Shown here: one piece after another, positions 55,401-64,000 of the stretch
Numbering within the stretch: position 1 is the stretch's first letter
How the letters are laid out: each line of letters starts with the position of its first letter
Assembly (NCBI RefSeq): GCF_037038585.1
Contig: NC_092526.1
Location: 36,097,501 to 36,161,500, forward strand
From: Patagioenas fasciata
Lineage: Eukaryota > Chordata > Aves > Columbiformes > Columbidae
Reading direction: 5' to 3'
DNA: 64,000 nucleotides
Notes under the pieces: generated by a model
The model's input: only the letters and a program-made list of their open reading frames with translations
What the model was told of the DNA's origin: nothing
Database searches by the model: none
Position numbers and translations under genes: made by a program

Positions 55401-58400
55401 TGCCATGCCCAGCTTTGCAGCCAGGTCCACATTTTGGATGTTCATGGTGGTGATGTGTGTGTGTTACTGCAGCACTGAAGTCCCTTCCCTTTACTTTGTG
55501 CAGTTGCTCTGAAGAATCACGATGCCAAAGAAGCACAGGGGGATGGAGACCGTGGCTGCGGACCAGCTCCGGGCTTGGCAGCGATACCTGAGGGCGAACT
55601 GCTCCTACAGGTTAGTGCTCCTCGCTGGACACCTCTCCCTGGCAGATGCCTTCAAGGGATTTTCCTCTTGTCCCACTTCCAACTCCTTTGAATTTTACCC
55701 AAAGAGAAGGCTGTTCTGTTACTGATTGCAGGATGTTTTGGTTAAACAGGGATTTTTACATGGTTTTGCTCATAGTGCTTCTAACTGAGCAGAGGTTTGA
55801 GACCTCTGCAGGTCCCTGGGGCAGAAAATGTGTTGCTTCTACTCTCCCTGTCGTTCCTGGAGAAAATTGCTGCCTGTACATCATTTGGGTGTCAGAATCC
55901 CCTCCATCTCAGTGGAAGCAGTGCTAAACTTCTGACCACAGTGATTCAGCTCTTCTGCTTCTCTGCCCTTGTGTGAATGAGCCATAGGTGTGACCTGGGA
56001 GCCAAACAGAGCAAGATGTTTTGAGTGTGGTTTTCAGCCTGGGCACACTGGGCCCTACTCAGGGATGGTTGTCCAAACGCTGGTGAAAACAGGGAAGAAA
56101 ATGTCAGGGAAGTCTTCCCTTTTTTTCAGGCCGTAATGCATGACACCACATACATAGACAGGTGCTGATGGGCCATATGTTTAGCCCGTATACACAGGGA
56201 ACATGGATGTATCCTGGGAGCTCTGTGAGACTTGCATATTTGGCTCCTTCGGTGATGCTGGAGGCAGTGCTGGTGATACTGCAGCATGGCTGGGCTGAGC
56301 CTGCTGCTTCTGTAGTTTATTCAGAGACGCCAGGAGACGACCTCCTGTCTCCAAACCGTGTGTGGTGAATAAGAAGAGGTCAGGCTCTGGCAGAGCGAGG
56401 TCCTGCGAGGACGTGGGGCTCCCCTCCTCTCCCCGCCTGGCACACAGGCACAGGCTGCAGCCCCATCCCTGCCTGGCCGGGGTCCAAACAGGGCGAGCGT
56501 GCTGGTCAGCCCCAGCTCCTTTCCAAAAGCTCGCTCGGCTCTTAGCAGTAAATATAATGATTGTCCTACTTGAGAGCTGGGGAGCCAGGATCTCAATGTT
56601 TAGTGAGAGAAATGCTAAAGCCAATGAGGTTAATAACAAAAAAACTGAGGGCTTTCTGCTGTGGATATAACAAAACTGTGCTCAGCAGGTTTTGCTGGGG
56701 ATTGATATCTTGCTCATCAGCTTGATAGCATCCTTATAGAGATACTGAGCTGGGTGTTAAAAGCTCTGGGTTTATGTTTGGCTCTTCCAGGGGCCCATCT
56801 GTGTGATGCTGAACACAGCAGGGGCTCAGAACCTACCTCTGTGTCACCAGGAAACACTCCTACGTGTTTAAAAAATTACTTCCACCTGGTCTGTCACCTT
56901 TGGTGTCCAAACTTCATTTTGTCTCATCTCTTGGTCTGCCCTGATTCTTCCCTTCACCTCATCTAATTTTCCAGCCTTACTTTTTTGTCCTGTCTTTTTT
57001 CACTAAGACTCTCTCTGGCAGCAATCTCAGCAGAACGGAGTTATCTTAAACTGGGGTTAAGCATGAAAATCCCTCTAAAGGGGCCAAGGCCTTACTTAGT
57101 GAGACTGAGGACTAGGTGGACCACCTCTGCCCAGGTGTGCAGTGATGCAGGTTCACATCGCTGGCAACACAGTATTAAATCAGCCTGCAGGTCAGTGCAG
57201 TTGGGGAAGGACAGTGTGTTACAAGATGTTGCTTGCTGCTGCCATGGCAAAGCAACGCCTCCAAAGCTGCTCAAAGGGTTAAAGTGCATTTAGCAGCACT
57301 AATTAACCTCTACAGCAGATTCCCACACACTGAGATCAACCCCAGTAAATAGAGAAAGCATTTGTGCCTGGAATAAAGGGAAGGAGAGGGGGGAGAAACA
57401 TCGACCTGGACAATGAAACAGGAGTTGGCAGCAACAATAGCTGGACTTGGCTGAGGCTACACACTAGACCCTAATTAATCGTGATGTCTATACATGATGA
57501 AGTGGGGGAAGCAGGCCAGGGCTGGCTACTGTGGCTTCCCTGCCTGCAGCCAGGTTTAGGGGTATAGGATGGTTTTGGGTCTGGACAGCCATAGGGCTTC
57601 TGAGGTCAGTGTTGCAGGAGGACCCCTCCTTCTAAAGGACTCCTGCTTTGATCTGGCAGGAGTGTCCTCACGGGGACCTGTTGCCCTTAGGGAGAGGTGG
57701 CTGGGTGGTGGTGTCACAGCTGTGAAAGCTGTTCAGCTTCTGGAGGGCTAAACTGGTGGTTTTCTTGTGTTTTCATAGCCTTTGCTCTTAGACAGCACTG
57801 TGGGCTTGAAGGTGTTTATTGGAAGTCTATTGGGATCATTTCAGAGCTGGGGAAACTGAGTCACAGAGCGACACCTACCACTCAGGGTCAAGGGGAAACT
57901 CCTGTGGGCCTGCTCCCAGCCCTGGCAAATTGATGACATGGTCTTCAAAGCACAGGGCTCTTCATTACCAGGGCTCACCCATCATGGTTGGCAGAGGCTG
58001 GTGCAGTGCCTGCAGTGCTTAGGAGTGGTGCCCTGGAACCTGACTGTGCCTGTGCTAGCAGTGCTTTCACAGACATCAGCTTTTCATCAGGAATAAAAAG
58101 CCAGGGCTCCTGAGACAGCAACTGCAGGCTTAAATTAGTAGGAGAGCTCCTCTGCACCTTCTAACCTTCATGGGTCTCCAGGTGCAAGGGACACTGTCAG
58201 CCAGCACCCTGGTCCCTTCTCCTGTGTCCTGCCCTACCAACCCTGGGGCTGCTGGCTTGGAAAAAACACCCAAATAACTTCCCAAATGTGCTATGCTGAC
58301 GAGTTCCTCTTGAGGAAGACAGACGCTTCAGTCCCATTCCTGCCTGGGAACACAGCACACCCTTGGATGTTGACTTTGCACTTCTGGAGCTCAAGGAGAG

Positions 58401-61400
58401 GATGGTAGGGCCAGTGAACTATAAAATATGTAAGTTGCGTAGCATTAAAAATGCATCAGAAACTTTGAATTTATGGCTACATTTGCTGTTTTCTGTGGGG
58501 AGGGCTTAGTGCTTTGAGCCTGCACAAGCAACGGAGCTTGAGTATTTATTTTGTGAAACCAGAGCATGGCGTTCAGCCTGGTTGGGTGGAGGGCGTGCAG
58601 GAGCGAGCACATGCTCCAGGATGGCGTGTTTGTGTAGTGTAAATCTGTACACCACACAGAGAGAGGAAGCTCCAGAGAAAGAGGAGCGTGGCTGGGAATG
58701 TCTTGTGGCTAATGTGTGCATCCCAGGTGTGGGTTGCTGCAGACACCACTTTCTCCTGCAAACACCAATGTTTGGTCCTTTCGCTGCTATGTGGTGCTTT
58801 GGAAGGACGGTGCTGTGCAAGCCGGATGAGTGTCTTGCAGCAGGTTGTCACCAGGCATGAGTTTGGGATGCATCATGTGTTTGTTGAAAGGAAAAGGTAC
58901 TCTGAAGTCTGCCAGTGATTCTGTTGTTTTCCCCCAAGGCCAGGGACTGGACTCAGCCAATCCTCCCTCCTGCTTTGGAAGAAGATGGCTTTTCAGAAAT
59001 CAGAGTTTTCCACTACAGCTTCAAAAAGCAAACTGTTATGCTTTAGCTTTCACCTTTTCCATTTTCAGTGGTTAAAACTCTGTGCAGCATTGGGTTGGCC
59101 ACCTTGATCGCAGGGTGAGCAATAGCAGGAGGGAGGAGCAGGCAGTGGAGGCAACCCCTCTAGGCTGGTGCCTTGTTTCTTGCCCATGGGCAGCCCACAT
59201 GTGGACACCATGGTCCTTCTCCAGGTCTCCTCTGCCATGCAAGGAGGACAGGAGGGATGCAAGTGAGGCCAAGAGCTGGCTGGATTTCTCCCAAGAGCTG
59301 CTGAACCTGCAGGAGTATCCCCATCAGTGTGGGCCAAGCAGTAAGAGGGAATGACCAACCAACACTGGCAGCATGCGGTGAGGAGGGGTGGGTTTGCTCT
59401 TCGCTGAACATCCCCCAGTCCCACACTGTCCCAGGCCACGCATGGCTGCCAGGACTCTCCCGGGCTGCAGGGAGAATGGGAACTACATGAGCAGAAGAAC
59501 CCAGGTAGATGCAGGTCAACATTAAATGCAGCCGACATGAAACGCTGTTTTGATTCAGGATTGTCAGAAAGGCTTGTTTCCGCAAGAGTACAAGAACAGA
59601 CCGGTTCCTGATGGTGTCTGGTTTTGTTCTGCAAGCAGTTCTGAGACTTTTATTTGCTCTTCACATAGGATGAGTATAAATGTCCGAATCTGAGTCTGAG
59701 CGACTGCTCTCGGGATGGAACCAAAGTTCTCCATCAGTTTGGATTAGGGTACGCTTGGGCAGCCACATGGGAGAGCTACCTCAGAGAAACTCAGCAGAAG
59801 GTGCCGTCTGTTCTCTTGGCAAGCACAGCTCTGCCAGAGTTGATTCCCATTTTTATCTGTCTTACCCAAGTGAGGTAGAGTGGAGGATAATCTGAGAATG
59901 AGCTGCAGGCCTTGACCTCTGCTTGGTAGGGTAGGCTCATCAGGTCTGCAAAAACCTGTGTTTTGGCTGTGTGTGCTCTGGCACTGTGGCAAGGAACATA
60001 CACAGGGGACTTGCAAAGATGGAGGTCTCTGGTAACACTCCCATCCTGCAAGAAGGACATAAAACGAAAAGGCTACTGAAACAGTGGATTTGGTGACAAC
60101 CAGGGCAGCACCCAGTGTTAAAACAGCAAGGTGCCATTGGGAAGATCTTACTTTCCTTCCAGGGCTTCCCATGCTTTGTCTCCTCTCCTGCGCCCTTCTC
60201 TTAGTGGTGCAATGCCTGCTAGCTGGGACCACCCAGGACAGGTGGCCAGTGTCCGAGCAGAGCGAAACTCTCCATCCAGCTGGAAAAGGGTGATGCAAGT
60301 GTGGCACGTACCTGCCTATCTCCTCTCTCCCCAGGCGCTCAATGGCTTTGTACTGGTGGTGACATCGGAAGGACTGATATTTTACTCCTCGCATACCATT
60401 CAGGACTATCTGGGATTTCATCAGGTTGGTGGGACACCTTTGACTCACTGTGGTGGGGTTGCAGATTGGATTTTTACCTTAGTGGTGGAGAATAGCCACA
60501 AGTTCCCTGTGAGGGGGAAGCTCTGCAGGGATCACAAGGTCTTGTGGGGTCTGTCAGGCTTTTCCTTGGTCTTGTGGATTTGGACCTTATCTTGCCAGAC
60601 GTGGTTGTGAGGAGGTGTCAAAGCAACTTCACTAGCCCACAGATGCTTTCCACCAGCCATGCTGACAGGCCCCATTGTGCAATGTCATGGTGAGGTGTCT
60701 GTGGTTCCCTGCCCAGTTTGTCTTTGGGTACTCACTCTTCTGGTTGACCCCTGGTAGATCCCATAAGGCTCCAATGCTTTGTGGTTATCTAGGCACTAGG
60801 TCAGATTTACAGGGAAGTGGGACTTGCCTACAGTCCTTTAGTTACTGTGGTTTGGTGTTGTTCCTGCATAGCTGGCTTTTCCCACCACCTGGGGTAGATG
60901 AGGATTGTCCACCTGGGCAGAGGGAGCAAAGTCCCGGAGCAGGTGCCTTGTTCTCTCGGTAACAGTGTAGGGCTGGGGTGGCTTTGCGGCTGCCTTGTTC
61001 CCAAATCCATGTTTTCATCTCATCCTGTCAGTCAGCACTGGGATTTTGAAGAGGAGCTGTCACATTTTGTCAGAGGGGAGCTGTGTTGCTCATGCTAGTG
61101 GCTTTTTAGTATGGGCATGTCTGGCCCAACGTGGGGAAGTGGTCCTTAGAGCCAGATGTGCTGCCTGTTCCCACCAGCATCAGCGCTTGTGGAAGGTGTC
61201 AGACCTCATTCAGCCAGCGACCTAGTTGAGCACTGGGGGAGTTGGGTGGGATATGGCCAACAGCACAGGATTAGGGGCCATGGCAAGCTGTTTCCAGGTG
61301 GGACATGAAAACTGGTGCCCAGGGGCAGCCCACAGAGCTCACACTTTGCTTTATTCCTCTAGACAGATGTCATGCACCAGAGCGTCTTTGAGCTGATCCA

Positions 61401-63669
61401 CACTGAGGACCAGCAGGAGTTCAGACGCAACCTCCACTGGGCCCTCAACCCACCCCACGCTCCCGAGGGTGAGCCTTCTGCAGAAGGTAAAGGCAGGTTG
61501 GGAGCCAGGCGTCCTGGGTGGCACAAGATGTGTAGCTGCCCACGTACCCAGTTCCCTGCCATCGCTTGTGTGGGGCTTGTGTCCTTGTGGGCCATGGGTT
61601 CATCCCAAATGCTTTAACTTTCTGTGGGTTTCTGTTGCTGTGCTTTGCACTGCCAGAGTCCCTGATGCTGGGGACCTCCAACCCTTGCTGGGGGACCCTT
61701 GCTTGCTCCTCTTTCAGTCCTTCTCTCCCACAGCAGGGAAGAGTCTCAGCTCTTCTGCTGTCGCCTACAAACCGGATCAGCTGCCCCCAGAAAACTCCTC
61801 CTTTCTGGAAAGGAGCTTTGTGTGCCGATTTCGCTGCCTCCTGGATAATTCTTCTGGCTTCCTGGTGAGTACAGACCTGTGCCATGACCTCCACAGCAGG
61901 AGGGGGTGCAGGCTCACCCCATGGGATCTCTGCCACTGCTGGAGCATAAAAATTTGCCTTGAGAGACCCAGTGCACCTTCCTGCCACGTGCAGGTCCTGC
62001 CTGTTTCAAACAGGAGATATTTCTGCTGTTTTTCATACGTTTGATCTGTACCTAAAACTTCTCTGCATCTTGTTTTAATAGTCAGCACTGGAACTGCAAA
62101 GGACAAGCTGCAAGAGATTGTTTGCATTAACTCTGCAGCAAGATGGCTTGTTTTCCACACAGATCTCTTCCCTCTCTTCTCTCTCCACCAGGTTTTCTGT
62201 GTGACACTGAGTTTTTTCTTCCCTTCCCAGGCTTTAAACCTTCAAGGCAGGCTGAAATTCCTTCATGGGCAGAACAAAAAGTCTGAAGATGGATCTGTGC
62301 TGCCACCCCAGCTTGCTCTCTTCGCTATCTCCACCCCCTTGCAGCCACCGTCCATCCTGCAGATCCGAACCAAGAACATGATCTTCAGGACAAAGCACAA
62401 GCTGGATTTTACCCCCTTGGCCTGTGATGCCAAGTAAGCAGCAGAGCTGATCTGAGGGGTGATGCTGCTGGTTTCCATCATTGCCAGTCCATCCCCTGAC
62501 TGGGTGATGTCTCACCCTTGCTCTGTCACTGAGCTGGGTGCCTTCTCACTTTCCCACAGGGGGAAGATAGTTTTGGGATACACTGAGGCAGAGCTGCGAA
62601 TGTGCGGCACCGGCTACCAGTTCGTCCACGCTGCCGACATGCTGTACTGTGCTGAGAACCATGTCAGGAGTAAGAGTCCCTTCCTTGGTTCCTTGTGCCC
62701 GTCTCTGAGGCTGATCAGTGGGCTGGGCTAGGAGCAGCTCCTGTGGCTGCTGTGTTAAGCCCACCAGCTCTCTCCCAATAGGATCATAGACTCATAGAAT
62801 AGTTTGGGTTAGAAGGGACCTTCAAAGCTTATCTAGTCCAGTCCCCCCTGCAATGAGCAGGGACATCTTCACCCAGATCAGGTTGCTCAGAGCCCCATCC
62901 AGCCTGGCCTTGAATGTCTCAAGAGATGTGGCATCTACCAGCTCTCTGAGCAACCTGGGCCAGTGTCTCACCACCCTCATTGCAAAAAATTTCTTCCTCA
63001 TGTCCAGCCTGAATTTCCCCTCCTTTAGTTTAGAACCATTACCCCTTGTCCTGTTGTAGTAGGTCCTACTAAAAAGTCTGTCCATCATTCTTATGGGCCC
63101 CTTTTTACTACTAAAAGGCTGCAACAAGATCTCCCCAGAGCGTTCTCTTCCCTGGGCTAAACAAGCCAAACTCTCTCAGCCTGTCCTCATAGGAGAGGTA
63201 CTTCAGCCCTCTGATTGTCTTTGTGGCCTCCTCTGGACCCTTTCCAACAGGTCCATGTCTTTTCTGTAGTGATGGCTGATCCAGAGCAGAGAAGATGCTT
63301 TGCTTGATGCCTTGCTGTGATGCTCTTGTCACCACAGGGAGCTTGGGGTGGCGTGTAGTGATGGGTATTTGGGTATTTAGCTGGGATGGTGTCCCCTGCC
63401 CATGCCAGCCATGCCTCTGCTGTGACTCCACCTGCTTATCCTGGCTGGAAGCAGCAGCATTGCTGGAGGCAGCCCTGCCTGCGGTGACATGTTGACAGCC
63501 CTGGGCACGCGTGCTTCCTCCTGGCAGTGATGAAGACGGGCGAGAGTGGTCTGACGGTCTTCCGCCTGCTGACGAAGGAGAAGCGCTGGAAGTGGGTGCA
63601 GGCCAACGCACGACTCGTTTACAAGAACGGCAAGCCTGAGTACATCATTGTCACACAGAGACCTCTCGT
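43418..63669 (+). CDS. AHR1B: Aryl hydrocarbon receptor, AHR1-beta type (exons 1-9, 3' end off window)
   Basis: A second bHLH-PAS dioxin-receptor paralogue, downstream of AHR2 in the same direction. Nine exons join in frame: 43418-43458, 43536-43723, 55504-55610, 60335-60424, 61363-61468, 61734-61864, 62231-62433, 62560-62669 and 63528-63669. They give 372 residues plus a phase-2 end. Domains: basic NLS GRKRRKP (4-10), bHLH about 26-76, PAS-A about 107-175, PAS-B about 222-372. PAS-B is conventional: [25 protein letters not shown]. The two dioxin-sensitivity positions are Val311 and Val367. Similarity is to AHR1-type receptors; the AHR1B assignment rests on that and on its tandem position next to AHR2. 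The large transactivation exon lies right of 64000. Intron 1 is only 77 bp; intron 2 is 11.8 kb. Confidence 0.9.
43536..43723 (+). CDS. AHR1B: AHR1B exon 2, bHLH domain
   Basis: 188 bp, the same length and phases as AHR2 exon 2. It encodes [40 protein letters not shown] and [12 protein letters not shown]. The basic region is intact. LNW replaces the usual LNT at the helix 1 start. It ends in phase 1 at GTAAGG. Confidence 0.97.
43737..43794. repeat. GTTT-rich then (CA)n low-complexity
   Basis: GTTTGTTT units, a C-run, then CACACACACA, at the 5' end of AHR1B intron 2, starting about 13 bp after the donor. Confidence 0.85.
45317..45338. repeat. (TA)n microsatellite
   Basis: About eleven TA units, AHR1B intron 2. 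Confidence 0.95.
49105..49247 (+). mobile_element. CR1 LINE 3' end in AHR1B intron 2
   Basis: The only plus-strand CR1 found. It shows the CR1 3' untranslated text: gttcttagggacatgg, ggttggacttgatgatcc, ttttccaactgaaatg, ending attctatgattcc. It closely matches the reverse complement of the copy at 19516. Confidence 0.9.
50859..50882. repeat. (TTTA)n microsatellite
   Basis: Five to six TTTA units, AHR1B intron 2. Confidence 0.95.
52441..52570 (+). promoter_or_regulatory. Isolated CpG cluster with TATA-like motif (candidate)
   Basis: Eleven CpG dinucleotides occur within 120 bp in an otherwise CpG-poor intron, ending at a TATTTAT motif (52557-52563). It could be an internal promoter, an enhancer or chance; function is speculation. 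Confidence 0.3.
55504..55610 (+). CDS. AHR1B: AHR1B exon 3
   Basis: A 107-bp exon after TTTACTTTGTGCAG. The frame gives [18 protein letters not shown] and ends IPEGELLLQ before a GTTAGT donor. VALK and EGE(F/L)LLQ are the AHR1 landmarks at the ends of this exon. It lies alone, 11.8 kb from exon 2. Confidence 0.93.
55611..60334 (+). other. AHR1B: AHR1B intron 3
   Basis: 4.7 kb of unique-looking sequence. Frames such as 59744-60448 (minus, 234 codons) are Ser/Leu/Pro-rich with no recognisable domain. No repeats were seen. Confidence 0.55.
60335..60424 (+). CDS. AHR1B: AHR1B exon 4, PAS-A start
   Basis: 90 bp, [20 protein letters not shown] then [10 protein letters not shown], nearly identical to human AHR PAS-A text. 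The acceptor is CCCCAG and the donor GTTGGT. Confidence 0.97.
61363..61468 (+). CDS. AHR1B: AHR1B exon 5, PAS-A
   Basis: It encodes [20 protein letters not shown] and [15 protein letters not shown]. The LHWALNP motif lost from AHR2 is kept here. It ends in phase 1 at GTGAGC. Confidence 0.97.
61734..61864 (+). CDS. AHR1B: AHR1B exon 6
   Basis: It encodes [20 protein letters not shown] then [20 protein letters not shown] and SGFL. The acceptor is a tandem CAGCAG (61731-61736); the second AG would drop one residue. It ends in phase 0 at GTGAGT. Confidence 0.95.
62231..62433 (+). CDS. AHR1B: AHR1B exon 7, PAS-B start
   Basis: 203 bp, [40 protein letters not shown], then [17 protein letters not shown]. 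The ligand-pocket Thr275 and His277 are intact. It is 12 bp longer than AHR2 exon 7. Phase 2 donor GTAAGC. Confidence 0.97.
62560..62669 (+). CDS. AHR1B: AHR1B exon 8, PAS-B
   Basis: 110 bp, [37 protein letters not shown]. Val311 occupies the Ile324/325 sensitivity position. ELRMCGTGY departs from the usual ELCTRGSGY. Phase 1 donor GTAAGA. Confidence 0.97.
62670..63527 (+). other. AHR1B: AHR1B intron 8, hosting a CR1 fragment
   Basis: Mostly occupied by the CR1 fragment at about 62783-63290; the flanks look unique. Confidence 0.6.
62783..63290 (-). mobile_element. CR1 LINE 3' fragment in AHR1B intron 8
   Basis: It begins catagactcatagaatag (reversed terminal repeat), then gggttagaagggacc. 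The minus strand reads [39 protein letters not shown], the CR1 ORF2 C-terminus. It is antisense to AHR1B; the right edge is approximate. Confidence 0.88.
63528..63669 (+). CDS. AHR1B: AHR1B exon 9, PAS-B end
   Basis: 142 bp, [47 protein letters not shown]. Val367 occupies the Ser/Ala/Val380-381 position. Phase 2 donor GTAAGT, as in AHR2 exon 9. The next exon is beyond the window. Confidence 0.97.
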
Positions 63670-64000
63670 GTAAGTGCCATCTGGGTCAGCCCAGGCAGAG
63701 ATGGGGACAGGCTGGCTTTTTGCATCACTGTGGGTTCTGGGATGCCCCAGGCAGGGCAGGATGCTCTATTGGTCATTGCTTCTTAAGCCTTTTGAAGGAG
63801 CAGCCTTAGAATTCTGTATTTTGATGCTGTTCAACCACGTCCTCCTCTGCAAGGCTACGCCACGAGTTTGGGATAGTGCTGAGCAGTGCCCTGCACCTCC
63901 CATCCCTGCCCCAGTGTTCTGGGTACCAGTCCAGACTTAACCTGGGGAGACTGGTGGATGCTCTCCAGCAGCTGTAGGGACAGGAGAGTGCAGGAATAGC
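63670..64000 (+). other. AHR1B: AHR1B intron 9 (partial)
   Basis: The window ends inside this intron; no acceptor followed by the EEGTEHLRKRN-type exon 10 text was seen before base 64000. Confidence 0.6.

Larger units (their letters stand above)
43724..55503 (+). other. AHR1B: AHR1B intron 2
   Basis: 11.8 kb. It holds GTTT/CA low-complexity sequence at its start (43737-43794), (TA)n at 45317-45338, a plus-strand CR1 3' end (about 49105-49247), (TTTA)n at 50859-50882 and an isolated CpG cluster near 52441-52570. Open frames here (for instance 53691-54122) have no recognisable domain. Confidence 0.6.
60425..62230 (+). other. AHR1B: AHR1B introns 4-6 (non-exonic parts)
   Basis: Intron 4 is 60425-61362, intron 5 61469-61733 and intron 6 61865-62230. 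Nothing but introns was recognised. Confidence 0.55.

Noticed and set aside
54865-55536. 223-codon minus-strand frame
   Set aside because: Antisense to AHR1B exon 3 and low-complexity; no domain.
59744-60448. 234-codon minus-strand frame
   Set aside because: Overlaps AHR1B exon 4 in antisense; no family resemblance.
1-64000. CRISPR arrays, tRNA/rRNA genes, prokaryotic operons, integrated viruses
   Set aside because: Looked for and not seen. The spliced genes and CR1 repeats are those of a vertebrate nuclear genome, and no retroviral gag/pol/env text or LTR pair was recognised.

Overview
This is vertebrate nuclear DNA, most likely from a bird. All genes are split by GT-AG introns, introns are modest in size, and the interspersed repeats are CR1 LINE fragments of the avian/sauropsid type (3' ends with the 'gattctatg' motif and remnants of the CR1 reverse transcriptase). 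No bacterial, phage, plasmid, CRISPR or tRNA/rRNA features were seen. No exact species can be assigned from sequence alone.

Layout. On the minus strand (4.4-17.1 kb) lie the first seven coding exons of NDUFA10, an accessory subunit of mitochondrial complex I; its remaining exons must lie left of base 1. Its CpG-rich promoter (about 17.1-17.2 kb) has a palindromic CRE, an ETS-type site and GC boxes, and sits between two CR1 fragments. About 3.3 kb away, head-to-head, starts an intact ten-exon aryl hydrocarbon receptor gene of the AHR2 type (20.4-40.3 kb, plus strand, 894 codons). A second receptor gene, most like the avian AHR1-beta (AHR1B) type, follows in the same direction about 3.2 kb after the AHR2 stop codon (43.4 kb to beyond the window). 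Nine of its exons are present (372 codons: bHLH, PAS-A, PAS-B); the transactivation exon(s) are off the right edge.

The two AHR genes are a tandem pair. Exons 2, 4, 8 and 9 have identical lengths (188, 90, 110, 142 bp) and every junction examined has the same phase. Both encode ligand-activated bHLH-PAS factors that pair with ARNT at xenobiotic response elements. NDUFA10 is a housekeeping neighbour with no obvious functional link.

The most interesting observations are in the PAS-B ligand pockets. The AHR2 copy is intact but has replaced several near-invariant pocket residues, including the His of the TKHKLDF motif by Phe. The AHR1B copy carries Val at both positions known to set dioxin sensitivity. 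Non-coding structure of note: a degenerate minisatellite upstream of AHR2, a long G-poor C-rich tract before the AHR1B promoter, a 77-bp first intron in AHR1B, and an isolated CpG cluster with a TATA-like motif deep in AHR1B intron 2. Exon boundaries were assigned by hand from splice sites, reading-frame continuity and remembered family sequences; no database search was run.
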